Numbered from the stretch's first letter, positions 41,710 through 51,018 are shown. The stretch is 64,000 nucleotides of DNA from Streptomyces sp. NBC_00237 (GCF_026342435.1 NZ_JAPEMT010000002.1:1054001-1118000), one strand, 5' to 3'. Numbers and translations: made by a program. Notes: a model not told the origin generated them from the sequence alone.

Positions 41710-42993
41710 TTACTTTGCGGTCTTCGCCGCTTCCTCTGCCTTCTTCTGGAGGTCGTCCAGGACGGCCTTCGGGTCCTCGCTGGCCGCCTTGCCGCCGGTC
41801 TTCTTGATCTCGGCGGAGACGACGTCCCACGAGGTGTCGCTGACCGGGTAGAACTTGGCCTTCGGGAGCGCCGCGAAGAAGTCCTTCAGCTTGGCGTTCT
41901 TCGGGTCGGCCTGCATCGCGGCCGCCGCGTCCGTGGTGACGGGGATGAAGTTGTACATCCCCGAGAACTTCACCAGGTTGTCCTTGGTGTAGGTGAAGTC
42001 GAGGAACTTCTTGATGGCTTCCTTGCTGCCCTTGCCGTCCTTGAAGGCCATCGTCCAGTCACCGACGCCGAGGGTGGAGTCCAGCGGGCCCGACTTGCCG
42101 GGGATGCTCGCCATCCCGTATTCGACCTTGCCGTCCTCGGCCATCTTGACGACGCTCGGGTGGCCGTTCATCATGCCGACCTTGCCCGCCGCGAAGTCGG
42201 CGAAGGCCGTCTTGCGGTCCGTGGTGGCGGGGTTGGGGTAGGTGAGGCCGGGCTTGACCAGGTTGTCCTGGAGCCACTTGAAGGTCTCGACGTTCTGGGC
42301 GCTGTTGAGCGTGTACTTGCCGGCGTCGTCCTTGTAGCCGCCGCCGTTGCCCATCTCCCACATCAGGGTCTCGCCCTGGGTCTCCTCGGGACCGAGCGGG
42401 AGGGCGTACGGGATCTCCGCGGCCTTCTTCTCCTTGAGCTTCTTCGCCGCGTCGGCGACCTCGGCCCAGGTGGTCGGGGGCTTGGTGATGCCCGCGGTCG
42501 CGAACGCCTTCTTGTTGTAGAAGAACGTACGGGTGGAGGCCACCCACGGGATGCCGTAGGCGGCACCCTTGACCTTGCCCGCCTCGGCGAACCCGGGCGA
42601 GAGGTTGGCCTTGGTGGCGGGCGACATGACGTCGTCGACCTTGTAGAGCAGGTCGTCGGCGACCTTGTCGGCGTAACCGCCGGTCTGGAGGATGTCGGGC
42701 TCGTTGCCCGCCGCGATCATGGTCTTCACGGTCTTGTCGATGTCGTTCCAGTTGATGACCTGGAGCTCGACCTTGTACCCGGCGTTGGCGGCCTCGAAGT
42801 CCTTGGCGACCTTCTCCCAGAACGGCTTCGAGGCGTCGGCCGCGCTCGTGCCGTAGTCGGCGGCGACGACCTTGATGGTCTTGCCCTTGGCGTCGTCCCC
42901 GCCGCCGCCCCCGTCACCGTCTCCACCGCAGGCACTCAGCCCCAGTGCCATCACGAGCGTTGCCGCACCGGTGGCGATAACCCGATTCCTCAT
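41710..42993 (-). CDS. Sugar ABC transporter substrate-binding lipoprotein (CUT1)
   Basis: A 427-residue extracellular solute-binding protein (family 1). The lipobox LSAC has Cys22, followed by a Gly/Asp linker. The mature domain begins 'KTIKVVAADYGTSAADASKPFWEKVAKDF', and the Trp/Tyr-rich 'YGIPWVASTRTFFYNKKAF' lies near 150. The sugar is unknown. A DasR-type site 130 bp upstream suggests N-acetylglucosamine-linked control. From memory, this three-gene importer is absent from between ngcG and rok7B7 in S. coelicolor, so it may be an insertion. Confidence 0.9.
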   Translation of the reverse strand: MRNRVIATGAATLVMALGLSACGGDGDGGGGGDDAKGKTIKVVAADYGTSAADASKPFWEKVAKDFEAANAGYKVELQVINWNDIDKTVKTMIAAGNEPDILQTGGYADKVADDLLYKVDDVMSPATKANLSPGFAEAGKVKGAAYGIPWVASTRTFFYNKKAFATAGITKPPTTWAEVADAAKKLKEKKAAEIPYALPLGPEETQGETLMWEMGNGGGYKDDAGKYTLNSAQNVETFKWLQDNLVKPGLTYPNPATTDRKTAFADFAAGKVGMMNGHPSVVKMAEDGKVEYGMASIPGKSGPLDSTLGVGDWTMAFKDGKGSKEAIKKFLDFTYTKDNLVKFSGMYNFIPVTTDAAAAMQADPKNAKLKDFFAALPKAKFYPVSDTSWDVVSAEIKKTGGKAASEDPKAVLDDLQKKAEEAAKTAK

Positions 42994-43122
42994 GCTTCCA
43001 ACCCTTCGACCTCAGCGTCGACTTGCTGCATTGACCGGGGGTCTGCCCCCGGACCACCGGCCGGGCGAAGATCTCCCCGCAGCGCCGTGGCACGGACACT
43101 ACTCACGCCGCGCGAAGGCGCA

Positions 43123-43138
43123 ACAGGTTTAGACCACT
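43123..43138 (-). promoter_or_regulatory. DasR-type (dre-like) operator upstream of the extra sugar importer
   Basis: Plus strand ACAGGTTTAGACCACT matches the dre consensus A(C/G)TGGTCTAGACCA(C/G)T at 14 of 16 positions. It lies 130 bp upstream of the binding-protein start, within the 261-bp gap after ngcG. Confidence 0.6.
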
Positions 43139-43254
43139 TTCGTGTCCAAGCCGAAATCAAGCTTCAACAGGGTTCCTTCACAAGTCACTTCGGGTCTACG
43201 TACGGTCACAGCCTTGCTGACGATCCGGCTACTTGGGCGCTCCGACCAAAGCGC

Positions 43255-44148
43255 CTACTTGAGCGCTCCCGCGGTGAGCCCCGCCTGCACCTGCCGCTGG
43301 AAGACCGCGTACACGACGAGCACGGGGACCATCGCGATGGTCAGCCCCGCGAACAGCGCGCCCCAGTCGCCCCGGTAACCCTGCGCGATGGCCAACGAGG
43401 CGAGCCCCTGAGGGAGTACGTAGCTGGACTCGTTCTCGTTGTTGAGCAGCAGCGGCAGCAGGTACTGGTTCCACTGGCCGAGGAAGTTGAAGATGCCGAT
43501 GCTCACCAGGCCCGGCTTGGCCATCGGCAGCATGATCTGGAAGAACGTCCGGGTGTGGGACGCGCCGTCCACCATGGCCGCCTCCTGCACGCCGGTGGGC
43601 AGCGTGCGGAAGAAGGAGGTCAGGAAGAAGGTGGTGAAGGGCAGCGAGTAGGCGATGTACGCGATGATCAGCCCGGCCCGCGTGTCCAGGAGCTGGAAGT
43701 TCTCCATGACCGCGAAGAGCGGTACGAGCGCCAGGATGACGGGGAACATCATGCCGCCCGCGAACAGCAGGAAGACGAACTTGTTGCCGGGGAAGGTGAA
43801 GCGGGCGATGACGTACGCCGCCATCGAGCCCAGCAGCATGGTGCCGGTCAGCGAACCCGCCAGGATGATCAGCGAGTTGACGGCGTACTGCCCGATGTGT
43901 GCCTGTGTCCACGCGTTCGCGAAGTTCGCCCAATGGAAGGAGGAGGGCAGTCCCATCGGGTCGTTGAGGATGTCGACCGAGGTGCGGAACGCGGTGATCG
44001 CGACCCAGATCAGCGGGCCCGCCGCCATCAGGGTCCACAGCACCAGGAAGGCGTGCGAGAAGACGTTGAGGGTGCCGCCGCCCTCCTTGACCTTGACCTG
44101 GTCGGCCCTGGACAGACGGTCCTGACGGCCCTTGGTGATGGTGCTCAT
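43255..44148 (-). CDS. ngcG: GlcNAc/diacetylchitobiose ABC transporter permease NgcG
   Basis: A 297-residue CUT1 permease (MalG type) with six helices and the EAA loop 'EAAMVDGASHTRTFFQIMLPMAKPG' near 190. It starts 20 bp after the ngcF stop. Assignment as NgcG rests on its linkage to the clearly NgcE-like binding protein and on the position next to rok7B7. The ATPase is expected to be MsiK, encoded elsewhere. Confidence 0.87.
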   Translation of the reverse strand: MSTITKGRQDRLSRADQVKVKEGGGTLNVFSHAFLVLWTLMAAGPLIWVAITAFRTSVDILNDPMGLPSSFHWANFANAWTQAHIGQYAVNSLIILAGSLTGTMLLGSMAAYVIARFTFPGNKFVFLLFAGGMMFPVILALVPLFAVMENFQLLDTRAGLIIAYIAYSLPFTTFFLTSFFRTLPTGVQEAAMVDGASHTRTFFQIMLPMAKPGLVSIGIFNFLGQWNQYLLPLLLNNENESSYVLPQGLASLAIAQGYRGDWGALFAGLTIAMVPVLVVYAVFQRQVQAGLTAGALK

Positions 44149-44168
44149 GACGGTGGTCTCTCCCGCTC

Positions 44169-45173
44169 TCAGTATTCGATCCGGTCGCGGTTCCCGAGCC
44201 GCATGATGATCAGGGAGAACACCACGCTGAGCAGGAGGAGTACGACACCGATGGCGGTCGCGTAGCCGAACTGGCCCTCGCGGAACCGCTCGTAGAGGAA
44301 GACCGGGGTCACCTTCATGGCGTGCGAGGGCATCATCACGAGCACGATCGCGAAGGAGTCCAGGGCCTGGATGCCCATGTAGACCCAGCCCGTGCGCACG
44401 GTGTCCCAGATCAGCGGGAGGGTCACCTTGAAGAAGGTGGTGCCCCGGCCCGCGCCGTCGAGGAGCGCCGCCTCGTAGATGTCCTTGGGGATCCCGCCCA
44501 TCGCCGCCGAGAACAGCACCACGTAGAAGCCGACGAAGCTCCAGCAGATGACGGTGAGTACGGCGATGAGGGCGAGGCCGTACTCGCCGCCGAGCCAGGC
44601 GGGGCCCTTGATGCCGAAGAGGTCGAGGCCGCCGTTGACCAGCCCTGCGTTGGTGTTGAAGACCCGGCCCCAGACCACCGCGATGATGGCGACGGAGAGG
44701 ACCTGCGGGAAGAAGTACACGATCTTGTAGAGCGAGGAGCCCGCGACGCCGGAGATGGCCTGGCCCTTACGGTGCCTGCCGCCCGCCGTGATCATGTACG
44801 CGAAGAAGATGCCGAGGACGAGCGTGACGACCGGGGCGACCACCAGGAGGGTCAGGCTGGTGGTCGTGGAGTCCCAGAAGCGTTCGTCGTTCCACATTTT
44901 GACGAAGTTGTCGAAACCGATGAAGTTGGCCACCGGCCCGCCGGACCAGTCGGTCAGCGAGTAGTAAATCGCCTGCACGAAGGGCGAGATGACGAATATC
45001 GCGTAGAAGGCGAGGGGAATCGCCAGGAATCCCGCGACGAAGCGGTATTTGTCGAGCGTCCGGTATCGCCGGTCGTAGCGGACGCTCATGGGGGTGAATC
45101 GGGGCGGCAGAAGTACCGCCGCGTAGAACAACAGCCGGTTGGGAGGCTTCGCCGCCCGCTTCTCAGTACTCAT
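44169..45173 (-). CDS. ngcF: GlcNAc/diacetylchitobiose ABC transporter permease NgcF
   Basis: A 334-residue CUT1 permease (MalF type) with six helices from about residue 46 and the EAA loop 'DIYEAALLDGAGRGTTFFKVTLPLIWD' near 235. The N-terminal 45 residues are basic and cytoplasmic. GGAG stands six bases before the ATG. It lies between ngcE (40 bp upstream) and ngcG in one operon. Confidence 0.88.
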   Translation of the reverse strand: MSTEKRAAKPPNRLLFYAAVLLPPRFTPMSVRYDRRYRTLDKYRFVAGFLAIPLAFYAIFVISPFVQAIYYSLTDWSGGPVANFIGFDNFVKMWNDERFWDSTTTSLTLLVVAPVVTLVLGIFFAYMITAGGRHRKGQAISGVAGSSLYKIVYFFPQVLSVAIIAVVWGRVFNTNAGLVNGGLDLFGIKGPAWLGGEYGLALIAVLTVICWSFVGFYVVLFSAAMGGIPKDIYEAALLDGAGRGTTFFKVTLPLIWDTVRTGWVYMGIQALDSFAIVLVMMPSHAMKVTPVFLYERFREGQFGYATAIGVVLLLLSVVFSLIIMRLGNRDRIEY

Positions 45174-45213
45174 GCCGCTCCGATTCCACCCGTCGTGCTC
45201 AACCAGCTTTTGT

Positions 45214-46653
45214 TCAGGACTTCTTGATCTTCGTGATGTCGGGGTCGGCCGCCACCCGGTCCGCAGCCTTCTGCATGGTCTCCAGGGCTTCCTTGGTCGT
45301 CATGCGGCCCATCATGAAGGCGCCCATCACCTTGTCGAAGTCCGCCGTGAACAGTTCGGCGTACCACTCCTTCCACATGGGGATGACGATGTTGTCCCCG
45401 GCGGCGGTGATGGCCTTCTGGGAGCTGTCGGTGCCCGGCGGCAGCTGCATGCCGTCGATGGCGCCCTTGAGCGCGGGGATGCCGCCGGTCTCCTTGAAGA
45501 GGTTGACCGACGCCTCCTTGCTGTACATCATCCGCATCCACTCCAGACCGCCCTGTACGTTCGCGGCCTTGGCCGGGACGATGAAGGGCTCGCCGGGCGG
45601 CGAGTACAGCGTGCCGAAGGGCAGCTTGTCGCCGGAGGAGAGCGACGGGGTCGCGCCGACGGTCATGCCGAAGCCCTGCGGGGTGGTGTCCTTGGCCTCG
45701 TTCTCCACCCAGGAGCCGTTGGGCACGAAGACGCACTTGCCCTTGGTCCAGGCGGTCTGCATCTCGGTGTGGCCCTGCGGGCCGTCGAAGCCGGTCAGCA
45801 CGTACTTCTTGGCGACGAGCTCCTCGAACGCCTCGAAGACGGACTTCACGGCGTCGCTCTTCCAGGCGTTCGGCTCCAGGTAGTCCATCGCCTCGACCGC
45901 CTCACGGCCGCCGACCTGCGCGAACATCGCGTACATCGAGAAGAGCATGTAGCGCGGGTGGCCGCCCGGGTAGCTCCAGCCGTGGATGCCCTTGTCCTTG
46001 GCCTTCTTGCAGACCGCGAGCATCTCGTCCCAGGTCTTGGGGTACTGGGCCTCCAGGGTCTCCTCCAGCATGCGCTTGGAGTACCAGTTGCCGTAGACCG
46101 TCATGGCGATGTTGAGCTGGTAGCAGCCCTTGGTGCCGAAGGCGCCCATGGCCTGCATCGCCGGGTAGAGACTGTCGCGGACAGTGACCTTGGGGTCGTC
46201 CCAGGAGGGCGCGTCCAGCATCTCGGTGAAGTCGGCGACCTGCTTGTTGGTCACCAGCTTGCCGATGTTCATCTGGTCGGCGCCGGAGTTGTTGATGACG
46301 TCCGCCGCCGGGTTGCCCCGGACGATCTTCGGCTGGAGCTGGGTGGCGATCTTCTCCGTGGCCTTCTGGTCGACCTTCGCCTTGGGGTGGTTCTTGGCGT
46401 ACATGTCGCTGACGAACTTGGCGTACTTGTCCTTGTAGCCGCCGTTGAAGATGTACACCGCGAGGGCGGCGTCCTCCTTCACCCCGAGCGGGTTCTTGGC
46501 GGACTTCTCGCCCTTCTCGCCGCCCTTGTCCTTCTCGCCGCCGCCGCCACCGGCGGCACAGGAACTCAGGGCGCCGATTCCGGGCAGCGCCAGCAGGCTC
46601 ACGCCCGCGGTCCGCTTCAGCACATCACGACGATTGACGTTGGTGGGTCCCAT
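45214..46653 (-). CDS. ngcE: GlcNAc/diacetylchitobiose-binding lipoprotein NgcE
   Basis: A 479-residue binding protein. The N-terminus 'NRRDVLKRTAGVSLLALPGIGALSSC' combines a twin-arginine motif (Arg8-Arg9) with a lipobox (Cys32), as in Tat-exported lipoproteins. The mature part begins with the NgcE-type stretch 'NPLGVKEDAALAVYIFNGGYKDKYAKF' near 50-75 and continues with 'DVINNSGADQMNIGKL'. It captures N-acetylglucosamine or N,N'-diacetylchitobiose from chitin breakdown. I chose the ATG at 46653 because GAGGA stands seven bases upstream; a TTG two codons earlier is also open. A DasR-type site overlaps its likely promoter. Confidence 0.92.
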   Translation of the reverse strand: MGPTNVNRRDVLKRTAGVSLLALPGIGALSSCAAGGGGGEKDKGGEKGEKSAKNPLGVKEDAALAVYIFNGGYKDKYAKFVSDMYAKNHPKAKVDQKATEKIATQLQPKIVRGNPAADVINNSGADQMNIGKLVTNKQVADFTEMLDAPSWDDPKVTVRDSLYPAMQAMGAFGTKGCYQLNIAMTVYGNWYSKRMLEETLEAQYPKTWDEMLAVCKKAKDKGIHGWSYPGGHPRYMLFSMYAMFAQVGGREAVEAMDYLEPNAWKSDAVKSVFEAFEELVAKKYVLTGFDGPQGHTEMQTAWTKGKCVFVPNGSWVENEAKDTTPQGFGMTVGATPSLSSGDKLPFGTLYSPPGEPFIVPAKAANVQGGLEWMRMMYSKEASVNLFKETGGIPALKGAIDGMQLPPGTDSSQKAITAAGDNIVIPMWKEWYAELFTADFDKVMGAFMMGRMTTKEALETMQKAADRVAADPDITKIKKS

Positions 46654-46759
46654 GCTCAAGTCCTCGCCTTCTCCAGGACTCAGGCGGTGTACCGGTACGC
46701 CCCCGTAAGGAATTCGCCTACGGCGAAGGGCCCCGCCACCGCGGTCAGATGACTTGAAT

Positions 46760-46872
46760 GACTCTTGGACTTAACTCTTGAACTCTTGGACGGAACTCGT
46801 GGACGAAACTCGTGGACGCGACTCTCGGGGCGCAACTCTGAGGCGCAACTCTTGGACACAGCTCTTGGACAG
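46760..46872. repeat. 13-bp tandem repeat (AACTCTTGGACGG) in the ngcE leader
   Basis: About nine units, mostly exactly 13 bp apart (46760, 46781, 46794, 46807, 46120-type offset at 46820, 46834, 46847, 46860), one truncated to 8 bp. It would be transcribed as part of the roughly 265-nt ngcE leader. Confidence 0.8.
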
Positions 46873-46928
46873 ACCCGTCGCGCCCGGCGAATGACCCCGC
46901 ATCCGGTTTCCCGTCCCTGCGGACGCCG

Positions 46929-46963
46929 ATAGGTATAGTCCAGTTCCCGTCAACTGGGCAAGA
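46929..46963 (-). promoter_or_regulatory. ngcE: ngcE promoter overlapped by a dre-like site
   Basis: On the minus strand TTGCCC, 18 bp, TATACC forms a promoter pointing to ngcE. The -10 is covered by ATAGGTATAGTCCAGT (plus strand 46929-46944), 12 of 16 positions of the DasR dre consensus with the GGT.TAG.CCA core intact. DasR binding would block RNA polymerase and be relieved by glucosamine-6-phosphate. Confidence 0.55.
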
Positions 46964-47055
46964 TCCAAAGCAAGGTTGACCGGGCATCTTTCCCGAGTTG
47001 AGACCTCTTGGATATCCGCGCGCACATTTGTCCAACTGACGCCTCCCCAACATCC

Positions 47056-47116
47056 TTGACATCACTGGATACTTGGCTCACCACTGAGAGCGCTTGAGCA
47101 TGTGACAACGTTGTCT
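47056..47116 (+). promoter_or_regulatory. GH92 promoter region with LacI-type operators
   Basis: A TTGACA hexamer at 47056 is followed by TGAGAGCGCTTGAG (47085-47098, CebR-like) and by the perfect palindrome GACAACGTTGTC (47104-47115), a standard LacI/GalR-family operator in Streptomyces. The GH92 start lies 20 bp further on. Confidence 0.6.
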
Positions 47117-47135
47117 AAGCGAAGGAAGCACCAGG

Positions 47136-50100
47136 ATGCAGCCCAGACCCAGACGCACGGGAACCAGACGTCACAGAGGAACCACGGCGGCCCTCGCGTG
47201 CCTCGCCGCGAGTGCCCTGTCGGTGACCCTGCTGGCCCCGTCCGCCGCCGCCGACCCCGGGAAGCCGGGGCGACCCGCGCCCGCGGACCGGACGTTCAGC
47301 TCCTCCTTCGAGGCGGGCGAACCCGCCCCCGCGTGGCGGGACACCGTCGAGACCGACTCCCGGGGCCGCAAGAAGTCCTCCGGCGTCGACGGCGGCGAGT
47401 CCCCCGGCATCCCGGGCAACGTCACCGACCGGGTCACCGACCTGCGGGCCAGTGCCGAGAACGCGGCGGGCGGCGAGGTCAAGGAGAACCTGATCGACGT
47501 CACGCCCGGCAGCAAGTGGCTGGCGTTCGTGTCCACCGGATGGGTGGAGTTCGACCTCGACGCGCCGACCAAGGTGGTGACGTACGCGCTCACCTCGGCC
47601 AACGACCACGCCGAACGCGACCCGAAGGACTGGGAGCTCCAGGGCTCGGCCGACGGCAAGGCGTGGACGACGCTGGACACGCGGAAGGGCGAGACCTTCG
47701 CCTCCCGCTTCCAGACCAAGACGTACGACGTCACGAACGACACCGCGTACCAGCACTACCGGCTGAACATCACCGCGAACGGCGGCGCACCGATCCTTCA
47801 GCTCGCGGACGTCCAGTTCTCGAACGGGGACACCTCGACGCCGACGCCCGAGGACATGCGCAGTCAGGTGGACCGAGGCCCCTCCGGCTCCCCCACCGCC
47901 AAGTCGGGCGCCGGCTTCACGGGCAAGCGGGCGCTGCGCTACGCGGGCACGCACAAGCCGGGCGGGCGGGCGTACTCGTACAACAAGGTCTTCGACGTGA
48001 ACACGCGCGTCGGCCGGGACACCGAGCTGTCCTACCGCGTCTTCCCCCAGCTCCCGGCGGGCGAGAAGGGCGCGGACCTCAACTACCCCGCGACGAACGT
48101 CGCCCTGGACCTCGCCTTCACCGACGGTACGTACCTGAGCGACCTGCGCGCCCTCGACCAGCACGGCGCGGTCCTCTCCCCGCAGGGCCAGGGTGCTTCC
48201 AAGACCCTGTACGCCAACCAGTGGAACCACAAGGCGTCCCGGATCGGCTCGGTCGCGGCGGGCAAGACGATCGACCGCATCCTGGTCGGCTACGACAACC
48301 CGAAGGGCCCGGCGGAGTTCCGGGGCTGGGTGGACGACGTACGGATCGCGGAGAAGGCGCCCGAGAAGCGGCTCGACCGGCTCTCGGACTACGCGCTCAC
48401 CACGCGCGGCACCCAGTCCAGCGGCTCGTACTCGCGCGGCAACAACATCCCGGCGACGGCGGTCCCGCACGGCTTCAACTTCTGGACGCCGGTCACGAAC
48501 GCGGGCTCCACGAGCTGGCTGTACGACTACGCGCGCGGCAACAACGCCGACAACCTGCCGCAGTTGCAGGCTTTCAGCGCGAGCCACGAGCCGAGCCCCT
48601 GGATGGGCGACCGGCAGACCTTCCAGGTGATGCCCTCGGCGGTGTCCGGCACCCCGGACGCCACCCGTACCACCCGCGCGCTCCCCTTCCGCCACGAGAA
48701 CGAGACCGCGAAGCCGCACTACTACGGCGTGACCTTCGAGAACGGTCTGCGCACCGAGATGACGCCGACCGACCACGCCGCGATGATGCGCTTCACCTTC
48801 CCCGGCGACGACGCCAGCGTCATCTTCGACAACGTCTCCAACGACGGCGGACTCACCCTCGACCCCGCGACCAGCTCCTTCACCGGCTTCTCCGACGTGA
48901 AGAGCGGCCTGTCGACGGGCGCGACCCGCCTCTTCGTGCACGGCGTCTTCGACGCTCCCGTGACGGCGAGCGGGAAGCTGAGCGGCGGCGGAGGCGACGA
49001 CGTGACGGGCTACCTCCGCTTCAAACCCTCCGCGCAGAAGCAAGTCACCCTCCGCCTCGCCACCTCCCTCATCAGCGTCGACCAGGCGAAGCAGAACCTG
49101 GCCTCGGAGATCCCTGCGGGCTCCCGCTTCGAGCGGATCCGCGACCGCGCCCAGGACGCCTGGGACCGCATCCTGGGCCGCGTCGAGGTCGAGGGCGCGA
49201 GCCACGACCAGCTGACCACCCTCTACTCCAGCCTGTACCGGCTGTACCTCTATCCCAACTCCGGCCACGAGAAGGTGAACGGGAAGACCCAGTACGCCAG
49301 CCCCTTCTCCCCGCAGACCGGCCCGGACACCCCCACCCGCACGGGCGCGAAGATCGTCGACGGTGAGGTCTTCGTCAACAACGGCTTCTGGGACACCTAC
49401 CGCACGACCTGGCCCGCGTACTCCTTCCTCACTCCGAAGACGGCGGGCCGCCTGGTCGACGGCTTCGTGCAGCAGTACAAGGACGGCGGCTGGATCTCGC
49501 GCTGGTCCTCCCCCGGCTACGCGGACCTGATGACCGGCACCTCGTCGGACGTCGCCTTCGCCGACGCGTACGTCAAGGGCGTCGACTTCGACGCTTCCTC
49601 GGCGTACGAAGCGGCTCTGAAGAACGCCACCGTCCTGCCGCCCTTCTCCGGCGTCGGCCGCAAGGGCATGGACACCTCCCCGTTCCGGGGCTACGCCTCG
49701 ACCAAGACCCACGAGGGCCTCTCCTGGTCCCTGGAGGGCTACCTCAACGACTACGGCCTCGCGAAGATGGGCGAGGCCCTCTACGAGAAGACGAAGAAGC
49801 CCCGCTACCGCGAGGAATCCGCCTACTTCCTCAACAGGGCCCAGAACTACGTGAAGCTGTTCGACTCCACGGCGGGCTTCTTCCAGGGCCGCGACCTCAA
49901 GGGCGACTGGCGCGTCCCCTCCGCTTCGTACGACCCCCGGATCTGGGGCCACGACTACACCGAGACCAACGGCTGGGGCTACGCCTTCACCGCCCCGCAG
50001 GACAGCCGGGGCCTCGCCAACCTGTACGGCGGGCGCTCGGGCCTGGCCGGGAAGCTCGACGCGTACTTCACCACCCCGGAGACGGCGTCGCCCGAGTTCG

Positions 50101-51002
50101 CGGGTTCATACGGCAGCGTCATCCACGAGATGACCGAGGCGCGCGACGTCCGGATGGGCATGTACGGCCACTCCAACCAGGTCGCCCACCACGCCACCTA
50201 CATGTACAACGCGGCCTCGCAGCCCTGGAAGACGCAGTCCAAGGTCCGCGAGGTCCTCTCCCGTCTCTACACGGGCAGCGAGATCGGCCAGGGCTACCAC
50301 GGCGACGAGGACAACGGCGAGCAGTCGGCCTGGTACCTCTTCTCGGCGCTCGGCTTCTACCCCTTGGTCATGGGCAGCGGCGAGTACGCCGTCGGCTCCC
50401 CGCTCTTCACCAGGGCCACCGTCCGCCTGGAGAACGGCCGCACCCTGACCGTGCGCGCCCCGAAGAACAACGCGAAGAACGTCTACGTCCAGTCCCTGAA
50501 GGTCAACGGCCGCGCCTGGAACTCCACCGCGCTCCCCCACGACCTCCTCGCCCGGGGCGGCACGCTGGACTTCGCGATGGGCGACCGCCCGTCCGCCTGG
50601 GGCTCGGGCCGGGGCGCGGCTCCCGTCTCGATCACCCGCGACGACAAGGTCCCGACACCCCGCACGGACGCCCTGACCGGGGCCACGGGCCCCCTCTTCG
50701 ACGACTCCTCGGTGACGGAGGCCCCACTGCCCCCGGAGACGACCCTGCCGGTGACCGCCCCCACCCGCGCCCTCCAGTACACGCTGACCTCGTCGGACCG
50801 CACGAAGGCCCCGACCGGCTGGACCCTGGAGGGCTCCGAGAACGGCACCACGTGGAAGGCCCTGGACCGCCGCACGGACGAGACCTTCGCCTGGGACCGG
50901 CAGACGCGGGTCTTCACGGTGTCGTCCCCGGGAACGTACCGGCACTACCGGCTGGTGACGAAGGGCACATCGGCGGTGGCAGAGCTGGAACTACTATCCT
51001 GA
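47136..51002 (+). CDS. Secreted GH92 alpha-mannosidase with carbohydrate-binding (F5/8 C-like) domains
   Basis: A 1288-residue exported enzyme. The signal peptide covers about 1-39. A discoidin/F5/8 type C-like domain lies at about 75-235 ('VTYALTSANDHAERDPKDWELQGSADG'-type pattern). The GH92 N-terminal beta-domain begins near 410, with 'GFNFWTPVTNAGSTSWLYDYA'. The catalytic barrel has 'NNGFWDTYRTTWPAYSF' near 748 and 'HGDEDNGEQSAWYLFSALGFYPL' near 1053, which holds the expected catalytic acid Glu. A second discoidin-like region at about 1195-1288 repeats 'YTLTSSDRTKAPTGWTLEGSENG'. GH92 enzymes are calcium-dependent exo-alpha-mannosidases acting on N-glycan-type or fungal mannans. Control by a LacI-type regulator is likely. 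Confidence 0.92.
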   Translation: MQPRPRRTGTRRHRGTTAALACLAASALSVTLLAPSAAADPGKPGRPAPADRTFSSSFEAGEPAPAWRDTVETDSRGRKKSSGVDGGESPGIPGNVTDRVTDLRASAENAAGGEVKENLIDVTPGSKWLAFVSTGWVEFDLDAPTKVVTYALTSANDHAERDPKDWELQGSADGKAWTTLDTRKGETFASRFQTKTYDVTNDTAYQHYRLNITANGGAPILQLADVQFSNGDTSTPTPEDMRSQVDRGPSGSPTAKSGAGFTGKRALRYAGTHKPGGRAYSYNKVFDVNTRVGRDTELSYRVFPQLPAGEKGADLNYPATNVALDLAFTDGTYLSDLRALDQHGAVLSPQGQGASKTLYANQWNHKASRIGSVAAGKTIDRILVGYDNPKGPAEFRGWVDDVRIAEKAPEKRLDRLSDYALTTRGTQSSGSYSRGNNIPATAVPHGFNFWTPVTNAGSTSWLYDYARGNNADNLPQLQAFSASHEPSPWMGDRQTFQVMPSAVSGTPDATRTTRALPFRHENETAKPHYYGVTFENGLRTEMTPTDHAAMMRFTFPGDDASVIFDNVSNDGGLTLDPATSSFTGFSDVKSGLSTGATRLFVHGVFDAPVTASGKLSGGGGDDVTGYLRFKPSAQKQVTLRLATSLISVDQAKQNLASEIPAGSRFERIRDRAQDAWDRILGRVEVEGASHDQLTTLYSSLYRLYLYPNSGHEKVNGKTQYASPFSPQTGPDTPTRTGAKIVDGEVFVNNGFWDTYRTTWPAYSFLTPKTAGRLVDGFVQQYKDGGWISRWSSPGYADLMTGTSSDVAFADAYVKGVDFDASSAYEAALKNATVLPPFSGVGRKGMDTSPFRGYASTKTHEGLSWSLEGYLNDYGLAKMGEALYEKTKKPRYREESAYFLNRAQNYVKLFDSTAGFFQGRDLKGDWRVPSASYDPRIWGHDYTETNGWGYAFTAPQDSRGLANLYGGRSGLAGKLDAYFTTPETASPEFAGSYGSVIHEMTEARDVRMGMYGHSNQVAHHATYMYNAASQPWKTQSKVREVLSRLYTGSEIGQGYHGDEDNGEQSAWYLFSALGFYPLVMGSGEYAVGSPLFTRATVRLENGRTLTVRAPKNNAKNVYVQSLKVNGRAWNSTALPHDLLARGGTLDFAMGDRPSAWGSGRGAAPVSITRDDKVPTPRTDALTGATGPLFDDSSVTEAPLPPETTLPVTAPTRALQYTLTSSDRTKAPTGWTLEGSENGTTWKALDRRTDETFAWDRQTRVFTVSSPGTYRHYRLVTKGTSAVAELELLS

Positions 51003-51018
51003 CCTGCTGAAACACAGC

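Noticed and set aside
46760..46872. Possible CRISPR or phage attachment array upstream of ngcE
   Set aside because: The units are contiguous 13-mers with no unique spacers, and no integrase or tRNA is present.
47115..49952. 945-codon antisense frame under the GH92 gene
   Set aside because: No recognisable domain, and the opposite strand has a complete GH92 enzyme with signal peptide.
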